Shown in pieces: positions 1 through 7,027 of a stretch of 64,000 nt of DNA (the first letter of the stretch is position 1; each line of letters begins with the position of its first letter). The notes beneath the pieces were generated by a model that was not told the DNA's origin, did no database searches, and saw only the letters and a program-made list of their open reading frames with translations. Source of the DNA: Saprospiraceae bacterium (lineage in GTDB: Bacteria > Bacteroidota > Bacteroidia > Chitinophagales > Saprospiraceae). The DNA lies in contig JADKCC010000015.1 in NCBI GenBank assembly GCA_016714785.1, positions 124,001 to 188,000 of the forward strand, in the 5' to 3' direction. The translations under genes and the position numbers were made by a program.

Positions 1-287
1 CTTTCTTGAATGAATTGACTACAGAATTTACCCTTAGGAAGGCAAGCCAATACAGTTTAGATTTTTCTTTGAGTTTTGTAAAAATCAATTTTTCAGGTGT
101 AGCCAATTCACCCTTAGAATACGATATGCTCGATGGACTAAAAAATGGCCAAAACTACCTGTGGAATACCGTTTACACCAAAAGAATAGCAAAAAACATT
201 GATCTCACTATCAATTATGAAGGCCGAAAAGCTGGATTATCACCGACCGTACATGTAGGCAGAGCCCAAGTGAAGGCTACATTTTGA
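1..287 (+). CDS. C-terminal fragment of an outer-membrane-type protein (5' end outside window)
   Basis: The reading frame is open to the left edge and stops with TGA at 285-287, so only the last 94 or so residues are present. The fragment alternates polar and hydrophobic residues in strand-like stretches and ends in Phe, with a tail like YEGRK...VHVGRAQVKATF. An aromatic last residue and this kind of beta-strand tail are typical of outer-membrane beta-barrels, and I associate a similar tail with large Bacteroidota surface or outer-membrane proteins. The TTG at position 6 is not a credible start, because the frame continues upstream. The specific function cannot be told from this piece. Confidence 0.5.
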   Translation, partial: FLNELTTEFTLRKASQYSLDFSLSFVKINFSGVANSPLEYDMLDGLKNGQNYLWNTVYTKRIAKNIDLTINYEGRKAGLSPTVHVGRAQVKATF

Positions 288-300
288 TGAAACTATTGGC

Positions 301-354
301 GTTGCATTCTTCGAATGCAACATATAAAGCACCTTGCAATCAAAAATTGCAAGG
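301..354. terminator. Two hairpins between convergent genes
   Basis: Two perfect 9-bp stems lie in the 74-nt gap between the convergent ends at 287 and 362. The first is 301-309 with 313-321 (loop TTC). The second is 332-340 with 346-354 (loop CAAAA). There is no strong T-tract, so these may be weak bidirectional terminators or simple 3'-end structures. Confidence 0.5.
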
Positions 355-361
355 CCAATAA

Positions 362-1804
362 TCACAGCTCCGGCAATCTTCCTACAAAATACCAAATAGC
401 ATAATACGACATCTTATTTTTAGCTAGTATTTCGGTCAGTTTTATCCTTGCATTGATATAGGCTTGCTCTCTACTATTGACCAAAAACAAACTACTCTCA
501 CCAATATTAAATAAACGTCTTTCGGCATCTAACATTTGTCTGTACAAATCCACAGTATTACTAAAAATATCTATCTGATCTAGCGTCGCTTGCCATTCTG
601 TCACATAATTTTCAAATTTAATACTAATGTCGTTACTTTTTTCTCGCAACATCATATCTGTTTCTTGTATTTTCAGTTCTGCCAATTTTACGTCTCCTCG
701 CTCTTTCCTTAAGAAAAGTGGCATTTTAAACTCCATGCCCCATTTGTAATTATTAATGGAAAAATGCGTGGTTTCACTTGCTCCGAAAGCCTCAGATAGT
801 GGGTTGTATTGCAGATTGAGTTTGGGTTTGAGTTTATCTTGTTTAAGCCTTTTTTCCACATCGAGTTGTAGCAATTTCTGACGCAATACTTCTAGGTAAG
901 GATGAGAATTAGGTATTAAGTTACTATTAATCTTTGGCTCATCATCTTTAGCAGTTTCAGTAATGATGGTGATGCTCAATGGCTGTACATCATCCTGAAA
1001 ACCAATATTTTGCATCTGATCATTCCAAAATTGCCCTGAAAGCGCATTGGATGCTTTGACAAATTCTAGCTCTGCTTGTGAAAGGCTCAAACTTATATTC
1101 TGCACTTGTATGCCTGCTTCTATAGTGTCAATTCCTGGTCTATCACCTTTTAATGCAAATGAACGTACTGCATCATACCTCAATCTCGCATTTTCCACTG
1201 CTTCATTGAGTATCTGACGCACATGATAAGCACGAAACCAATCCCAATATAAATTTGCAGTTTGAAAGAGTACTTCATTGGTCATATCTTGTTGCTGATT
1301 GATAGCAAGATTTTGACCAATACGCGCTGATTTCACTTGTGCACGTCTATCGTCTATCCATAATCCTTGACCAAGTGGTACTGATACACCAGCATACCAA
1401 AGTCCATTGTCAGGTGTTTTATTTTCATTGCCTAAAAAGACACCTCTATTGATGTCATATCCACCTTTGAAATCTATACCAAACCAAGTGGGTATTTTCA
1501 CTTCTCCATTGATCAGACTGTAATAATTTTTATTGTCAAAGTTTTTTTGTGAAATGGTACTTTGAGCTGTTGGATCAAAACTTCCCTTTGCTTTTAATAA
1601 TTCTGCAGCGGCAAAATCTCGCTGCATCAGTGCTCTTCCAGCCATAGGGTGATACTTTTTTACCTGATCAAATACGGTCTCAATACTTAAAGTCGAAGGT
1701 ATATTTTGCGCTTTTGATGAACCTACAAAACAATAAAGATTCACAATAGATAACGCAATAAAATGATATATCAGCCTACTTTTTACCATCTTTTCCTTTT
1801 TCAT
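362..1804 (-). CDS. TolC-like outer membrane efflux protein
   Basis: This 480-aa protein has an N-terminal signal-like stretch (hydrophobic residues about 12-30, ending ...SSKAQ). It then shows the long alpha-helical repeat pattern of the outer membrane efflux (TolC/OEP) family: VFDQVKKYHP near the start, repeated Q/N-rich helices, and a second half that mirrors the first. TolC-type trimers form the outer-membrane exit duct of tripartite exporters. It is the last gene of a minus-strand operon and its start overlaps the end of the HlyD-like gene by 29 nt. An alternative ATG at 1787-1789 would remove most of that overlap. The HlyD and ABC neighbours imply export rather than RND efflux, but the substrate is unknown. 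Confidence 0.85.
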   Translation of the reverse strand: MKKEKMVKSRLIYHFIALSIVNLYCFVGSSKAQNIPSTLSIETVFDQVKKYHPMAGRALMQRDFAAAELLKAKGSFDPTAQSTISQKNFDNKNYYSLINGEVKIPTWFGIDFKGGYDINRGVFLGNENKTPDNGLWYAGVSVPLGQGLWIDDRRAQVKSARIGQNLAINQQQDMTNEVLFQTANLYWDWFRAYHVRQILNEAVENARLRYDAVRSFALKGDRPGIDTIEAGIQVQNISLSLSQAELEFVKASNALSGQFWNDQMQNIGFQDDVQPLSITIITETAKDDEPKINSNLIPNSHPYLEVLRQKLLQLDVEKRLKQDKLKPKLNLQYNPLSEAFGASETTHFSINNYKWGMEFKMPLFLRKERGDVKLAELKIQETDMMLREKSNDISIKFENYVTEWQATLDQIDIFSNTVDLYRQMLDAERRLFNIGESSLFLVNSREQAYINARIKLTEILAKNKMSYYAIWYFVGRLPEL

Positions 1805-3143
1805 CTGTCGATGTATTCAGTTTATAATAATCTGGTGGGAATCCATTGATTTGACGCCATATTTCATACCAGACACTCACGTTCTTAAGCAAAGTGAGGG
1901 CCTTTACACCTGCACCTACTCTCAATTGTTCAGGCCAAGGATGTGCACTTGCTATGGGTTTAACAAGGACTCTGTACAGTTGATTCGGAGAGATAAAATT
2001 GTCTATGGCCAATACTTCTCCTTCATACGTTCCAAAAGATATCCCAGGCCATCCAGAAAATATTATCGCTGGCCAGCCGTCAAACTGCATCATTACTTTT
2101 TGACCTTTCTCAAATAACGGTAGGTCAATAGGTCGCACATACATTTGCACTGCAAGATCATACACAGCTGGCATAATACTGACTATTTGTGCACCTTCTT
2201 TGATCGTCTCACCTATTCCGACTTGTTGTGCTTGGGTAACATATCCGTCCTGAGGAGCAAGTATATGGTAAAAACTATTCCTTATTTGGTAATTATTATA
2301 TTGATTTTGCAACTTATTTATCGTCGCTTCAGTATCAAATTTGCCAGATAAAGCGGTGTATTTATCCGAATTTGCCTTAGCTATTTTGTCCTTATAATCG
2401 GCTTGTATGCTATTTAATTCTATCTTACTGTTGATCAATTCGTTTTTTGACGTTAGCCATTTATTTTCTTGTGAGATGACTTTGGCTTGTGTTTCTTGCA
2501 ACTTTAGATTTCTATTTTCAAGGTCGGTTAGTGATCTCAATCCTTCTTCGTAAAGCGACTTAAAACGATCATACTGCTCTTTAGCCACTTCAAAATTCAC
2601 CCTTGATGCCTTCAAATCTATACTATCAGAAGTGACTTTGAGTATGTTCTGCTGCACCTTGTTTTGGGCTTGACTTATCTTTAGTTTAAGCGCGGATTCT
2701 AGCGCATTTATTTGACCTTCCAGTGCTTTTACTTTTTCGTCGTAAGACAATTTTGAAAACTCTTTTGCATCTAGTTGGAGCTGTGTATTTCCCAATAAAT
2801 TTGGGTCAAAATAGTCATCTTTAACTTCCGAAATACGCAGAATGGTATCTCCTTTATTGACAAATTGACCTTCTACGACATACCATTTTTCTATCCGTCC
2901 TGCAATTACTGATTGAATAGTTTGCGGTCGTTGCTCTGGATTGAGTGCTATTAATTCGCCTGGAGCTCTCACGTTTTGTGTCCAAGGCATAAATAAAATA
3001 ATGATGTTAATTATAGCTAAAATAATAACTACTTTGACCAATCTGTCATGAGAGTAAGTATATGTATCCTTCAATTTTCTAAAGGAAACAAAATTTTCTT
3101 TGCGAATTAAATGATTGATACTTTGATCTGATAAATTAAGCAT
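1776..3143 (-). CDS. HlyD-family periplasmic adaptor (membrane fusion protein)
   Basis: The protein is 455 aa. A short cytoplasmic N-terminus is followed by one membrane helix at about residues 36-54 (VVIILAIINIIILFMPWT). Next come a biotinyl-lipoyl-like strand region (RAPGELIALNPEQ...IAGRIEKWYVVEGQFVNKGD), a long coiled coil at about 130-280, and the returning half (ILAPQDGYVTQAQQVGIGETIKEG). This is the usual HlyD/EmrA layout; such adaptors bridge an inner-membrane exporter to a TolC channel. It begins 2 nt after the ABC gene stops and overlaps the TolC-like gene, so the genes are very probably translated from one mRNA. Confidence 0.88.
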   Translation of the reverse strand: MLNLSDQSINHLIRKENFVSFRKLKDTYTYSHDRLVKVVIILAIINIIILFMPWTQNVRAPGELIALNPEQRPQTIQSVIAGRIEKWYVVEGQFVNKGDTILRISEVKDDYFDPNLLGNTQLQLDAKEFSKLSYDEKVKALEGQINALESALKLKISQAQNKVQQNILKVTSDSIDLKASRVNFEVAKEQYDRFKSLYEEGLRSLTDLENRNLKLQETQAKVISQENKWLTSKNELINSKIELNSIQADYKDKIAKANSDKYTALSGKFDTEATINKLQNQYNNYQIRNSFYHILAPQDGYVTQAQQVGIGETIKEGAQIVSIMPAVYDLAVQMYVRPIDLPLFEKGQKVMMQFDGWPAIIFSGWPGISFGTYEGEVLAIDNFISPNQLYRVLVKPIASAHPWPEQLRVGAGVKALTLLKNVSVWYEIWRQINGFPPDYYKLNTSTDEKGKDGKK

Positions 3144-3145
3144 GT

Positions 3146-4825
3146 TTATTTCTTTTTTAGGATTTGAATATCTACAACTCTTCCATCATCCAGAGTAATT
3201 ATTCTATCTGTCAATTGCATAATGTCTGGGTCTTTAGATACTACAATGACTGTCCTATCTTCATTCTTTTTTAAAATATATCTGAAGATTTCTAATTTTT
3301 CCTTTTTCTCTATATTTTTAAATATATCCTCTATGATCATCAGTCTTGGCTCTTTCAATAAATTACGCGCCAATATGATCTTTTGTGTAACACTACCTGG
3401 TAATCTCTTACCTTGTGGACCTATGTCTGTATTATATCCTTGTGTTAATTGATTTACAAAAGACGTCAACCCAATATTATCTAACACTTCAGATATTTTG
3501 GCTTGAGGAATATTGCGTCCAACAGTCAAGTTTTCTAGTAGCGTGCCTTCAAATATTCTGTCTTCTGATATACATTCTGCTATCGAGCTTCTCAGTTCAG
3601 TGATGTCGTAGTTTTTGATAGGAATGTTATCGTAGATGATGCTACCTCTTTGTGGCTCAAAAAAAGCTGTCATCAACTTCAGCAATGTGGCTTTACCACT
3701 TCCATTTGAACCTGTGAGAGTTACCTTTTCATTTGGTTTTATGTCAATATTTAAATCCTGAAGACTATTTTCTGAGCTATCAGGATATTTAAAATATAAG
3801 TTATGAATACTTACCGCCATCCCCTTTTGATCTTCATTAACTATGATATTTCGACCATCAGATTTCTCAAGTGTTAAGTCAGCTACTTGTCCTATTTTTT
3901 CTATGGATGTCAATAAATCATACACAATTTCAAGCGTGAGTAAAAGCTTTTCAGTAGAAGATATCAATAAGAGTATGACGATCTCCGCAGCAACGAATTG
4001 TCCGATGTTCATTTGTTGATTAAACACTAGGATTCCACCCAATATTAAAAAACCTGCTGCAATTAAAATCTTAAAAAATATAAACAGATAATATTGTCTC
4101 AAAAGCACTTTAAAATGTCCTTCGCGCGCATCTAGGTATGATTCTACAAGTGTGTCTGTTTTTCGTACCGGAAGCGATGTGTCGCAAGACAATCTAAAAG
4201 TTGTATTCGTCCTAGCCACTTCTTCCAACCAAAAAGCCACTTTATATTTATACTTTGATTCTTTCATACTAGACTTCAAGCCACGTTGAAATGTATAATT
4301 TCCAATTAAAAAGCCCAAAACAATGATCAAAACACTAAATATGATAAAAAATGGATGGTAGAATGACAATAATATCAACCCAAAAAGGATACTCAATGCC
4401 GCTGCGGTCATCTCCAACAGCACTTTGGCCACGCCTTTCTGAATCGTGATGGTATCAAAAAACCTGTTCATGAGTTCTGGCGCATATTGATTTTGCAAGG
4501 CATCCATTCTAATCCTAGGAATTCTGTATGCAAATTCGAAGGCTGATCGTGTGAAAATGTCTTTTTGTAGGTCTTCTGTGATGCGCAATTGCACAATCTG
4601 CAATCCACCATTAAGAATATATCCAATTAAGACGATTGAAACCAATAATACCCAAGAAGCAGATACTTCGCCTCCTTGAATAAGATTGATAATAGCTTGG
4701 ATACCTAAAGGAAGACTCAAAGCAATCAAACCATTGAATACAGCAAAAATGTAAAGATTTCTGATTGCTTTTTTATTTGGCTCCAACAACCTAAAAAAAC
4801 GTTGAACAGGTGTATATGTCGTCAT
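3146..4825 (-). CDS. ABC exporter half-transporter with degenerate nucleotide-binding domain
   Basis: This 559-aa protein has an ABC transmembrane domain (about residues 15-310, several hydrophobic helices) fused to an ABC ATPase domain (about 335-559). It has no C39 peptidase domain. The ATPase motifs are altered: Walker A reads GSNGSGKAT (Ala where Ser/Thr binds magnesium), the Q-loop reads ISEDR instead of PQD, the signature reads LPGSV instead of LSGGQ, Walker B ends IIED instead of LLDE, and the switch His is replaced (VVSKD). The fold is recognisable, but ATP hydrolysis may be weak or absent. It lies between the TetR and HlyD genes with gaps of 1-2 nt. Export in concert with these neighbours is inferred. 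Confidence 0.85.
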   Translation of the reverse strand: MTTYTPVQRFFRLLEPNKKAIRNLYIFAVFNGLIALSLPLGIQAIINLIQGGEVSASWVLLVSIVLIGYILNGGLQIVQLRITEDLQKDIFTRSAFEFAYRIPRIRMDALQNQYAPELMNRFFDTITIQKGVAKVLLEMTAAALSILFGLILLSFYHPFFIIFSVLIIVLGFLIGNYTFQRGLKSSMKESKYKYKVAFWLEEVARTNTTFRLSCDTSLPVRKTDTLVESYLDAREGHFKVLLRQYYLFIFFKILIAAGFLILGGILVFNQQMNIGQFVAAEIVILLLISSTEKLLLTLEIVYDLLTSIEKIGQVADLTLEKSDGRNIIVNEDQKGMAVSIHNLYFKYPDSSENSLQDLNIDIKPNEKVTLTGSNGSGKATLLKLMTAFFEPQRGSIIYDNIPIKNYDITELRSSIAECISEDRIFEGTLLENLTVGRNIPQAKISEVLDNIGLTSFVNQLTQGYNTDIGPQGKRLPGSVTQKIILARNLLKEPRLMIIEDIFKNIEKKEKLEIFRYILKKNEDRTVIVVSKDPDIMQLTDRIITLDDGRVVDIQILKKK

Positions 4826-4826
4826 T

Positions 4827-5501
4827 TTAATGCTGATTTATAGCGTTTTTTGCTAATTGAAAATAAAAATTTATTAAATATTCTGGGTCATCAACTTTAT
4901 CTGTGAGCGATGGTAAATGTTCTGCAAAATATTTCTGATGATGGATGCCTTCTATGACCGTAGTCACCAACATGTGTGGATAAGGATAGGTTGGATTTAT
5001 TGCCAAAATGATTTGACTCAAGATAGCAACTATTTTTTTATAATTGAAATAAACACCGTATTTATTAAGGTCATCTACATTTTTGATAAGGTATGACTTA
5101 CACGATTCGCTACAAATGATGTTAAACAAATTTTGTAAATTAATATCAGCATAATGATGTTCATTCGGTACTGTCAACACCTTAATGGCATTCTTAAGAC
5201 GAATATGTTGATCAATAATATTGGTATTATGTAGTACCAATTGATATTCTACCCAACACCAATACCAAGAAGTGATATACAATAATAATTTGTGTTTATT
5301 CTCAAAGTAACGATAAATGGTAGCTTCCGTAGTACCCATCTTTTGACTCAGTTTTCTAAAGTTAAACTCTTCGAAACCAATTTGATGTATAAGATCTACG
5401 CCATTGTTAATGATGGAAGTCCCCAAAGTGCTACTCTCGGGATCTTTAAGGAAAATATCAGTTTTTATATTGGCTGAAAACTTGAATAACGAATACTCCA
5501 T
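4827..5501 (-). CDS. TetR-family transcriptional regulator
   Basis: This 224-aa protein has an N-terminal TetR helix-turn-helix at about residues 35-75. The typical core is visible: FRKLSQKMGTTEATIYRYF followed by ENKHKLLLYI. The rest is a helical ligand-binding domain with no obvious conserved sequence. It is the first gene of the exporter operon and its stop lies 1 nt from the ABC start. By family precedent it would repress its own operon until a ligand, possibly the exported compound, binds. No operator could be picked out with confidence upstream of 5501. Confidence 0.85.
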   Translation of the reverse strand: MEYSLFKFSANIKTDIFLKDPESSTLGTSIINNGVDLIHQIGFEEFNFRKLSQKMGTTEATIYRYFENKHKLLLYITSWYWCWVEYQLVLHNTNIIDQHIRLKNAIKVLTVPNEHHYADINLQNLFNIICSESCKSYLIKNVDDLNKYGVYFNYKKIVAILSQIILAINPTYPYPHMLVTTVIEGIHHQKYFAEHLPSLTDKVDDPEYLINFYFQLAKNAINQH

Positions 5502-5607
5502 AATAGTTATTGATATGATTATAATAGCAATACTATCAATAAACTAAACAAAGCTATTAATGTTCGAAGTAAACTATTAAATTTTTCTTAAAATTTAACT
5601 TACTTGT

Positions 5608-6069
5608 CTATATAGGGGCTGCTGAAAAAGTCAGCTGTTATTTTTGGTTGTTAGTTTAACGGAGACTATCGTTCAAAAAACAAGCAATAGAGAATAAGAA
5701 CGAAGTGAAGTGCAAAGCACCAAAGGCCGTAAGCCTTTGACGAAGTGAACCGCTAGCGGGTGGGCAGGAAAGTGCGTCTATTGCCATAGAAAGCACAAAG
5801 GATTAAATATGAAATACTTATGGCAATAGAAAAAGCATTTTGGTTCGAAAATGAACGGTGCTACGCAATTGCCTTTTTTTGAACTAGACTTTTTTGGTTA
5901 CTTTTTTGGCAATGCAAAAAAGTAACTGCCGCCTGCATAAGGCAAAAGCCAATTCAAGGTACACGACTTTTGGACAAAATCAATTAAAAGGTTTGCATTT
6001 AATTTGTTTATTATAGACATAATTTATTATTTATCAATTGGTTGTACCATAGTCAGCAAGCCCTATATA
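5608..6069. mobile_element. Putative MITE-like element with imperfect terminal inverted repeats
   Basis: This non-coding block lies between two minus-strand genes. Its ends are inverted copies of each other: TCTATATAGGGGCTGCTGA at about 5607-5625, and the reverse complement of 6053-6071, TCTATATAGGGCTTGCTGA (17 of 19 match). If the element proper starts at GGG, the TATATA on both sides could be the target duplication. Inside are a CAAAGGC/GCCTTTG hairpin near 5725 and a perfect 12-bp hairpin at 5897-5926, but no open reading frame of note. A short non-autonomous transposon is the best reading. No second copy is present in the window to prove mobility. Confidence 0.4.
5897..5926. repeat. Perfect 12-bp inverted repeat
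   Basis: GTTACTTTTTTG (5897-5908) pairs perfectly with CAAAAAAGTAAC (5915-5926) around the loop GCAATG. It sits inside the putative MITE-like element. Similar AT-rich hairpins recur in Bacteroidota intergenic DNA, but no function is assigned here. Confidence 0.55.
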
Positions 6070-6112
6070 GAAAAAGTACTACGAATTAATACGTTAAACT
6101 TTTCAAATACTT

Positions 6113-7027
6113 TTATTGTACGTCTTTAGTTTTGGACTTGATTTTCATCATTTCTGGCAAATCATTATTTTTGATCACCATTATGTTTGTACTATTTTTG
6201 GACTTTATTTTCAAAAGTTTTCTCACATCACCTTTTGCTTTAAATCCGGAATAAGCGGTAGGAATATTTTTTAGATGATCATTACCATCATTCATCAAAA
6301 CATTACCAATAGATGAATCATATCTTCCTAAGAATACGTCTGTGCCATAAAAATTCCCGGCAGTAATCAAGTCTGTTTTACCGTCACTATCTATATCGTG
6401 GTCTATGATGGATCTAATACAAGATGTCTGTGCTGATAGCGGCAATTCTTTAGCAATAAATGACTTTCCACTTTGGTTATAAAAAACCATACTTGCTAGA
6501 TTTGTGGCTTTCAATAAGGTCTCATCTTTCCGTTGTGCCGGTGTAAATATATCACCAATAGTTGCATTGCTATAATCCTTATATCGTAGGAATTTTTTCT
6601 TTAATATGACCATGTGATCTAAGAGTTTGTCTCTCATGACAAACGGATAGCTTTTTTCTCCATTAAAATAACAAAGTATAGGATCTAGAGTATTATTACC
6701 ATCATAGTCTTTATAATGTAAGGTTAGTGGCTTTTCAATGCTGGCTTTAAAGTACGAATTTAAACCTATGTTTCCAGCTACAATATCTTTAAATCCGTCA
6801 TTATTAAGATCTAAAATATGTAAAGTTTCCCACCAACCAAGTGTATTATTAGTACCTAATTCTTCACTTACGTTTATATATTTTCCATTTTTCCATTTGT
6901 AGATTGTGATGGGCATCCATTCTCCTACTATGATTAGTTCTTTAATTTTATCATTATCTATATCTTCAAAAACAGCAGATGTGATCATTCCTAACTTAAA
7001 TAGTCCTTCTGACCATTCAGGTGTCAC
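6113..7027 (-). CDS. VCBS/FG-GAP repeat protein, C-terminal part of a frameshifted gene
   Basis: These 304 codons continue the 7024-9510 protein in another frame. The N-terminus TPEWSEGLFKLGMITSAVFEDIDND is the internal boundary usually found in CRTAC1-type VCBS proteins, not a natural start, and the GTG at 7027 is an artefact of the shift. It carries further FG-GAP-like repeats (DIDNDKIKELIIVGEW, DLNNDGFKDIVAGN, DIDSDGKTDLITAGN), whose Asp/Asn-rich loops bind calcium in this family. Restoring one base near 7041 joins both parts into about 1132 residues, a normal length for this Bacteroidota lipoprotein family. Confidence 0.8.
   Translation of the reverse strand: MTPEWSEGLFKLGMITSAVFEDIDNDKIKELIIVGEWMPITIYKWKNGKYINVSEELGTNNTLGWWETLHILDLNNDGFKDIVAGNIGLNSYFKASIEKPLTLHYKDYDGNNTLDPILCYFNGEKSYPFVMRDKLLDHMVILKKKFLRYKDYSNATIGDIFTPAQRKDETLLKATNLASMVFYNQSGKSFIAKELPLSAQTSCIRSIIDHDIDSDGKTDLITAGNFYGTDVFLGRYDSSIGNVLMNDGNDHLKNIPTAYSGFKAKGDVRKLLKIKSKNSTNIMVIKNNDLPEMMKIKSKTKDVQ

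Noticed and set aside
3146..4825. Bacteriocin-type peptidase-containing ABC transporter
   Set aside because: No N-terminal C39 peptidase domain is present, and no small double-glycine leader peptide gene was seen nearby.
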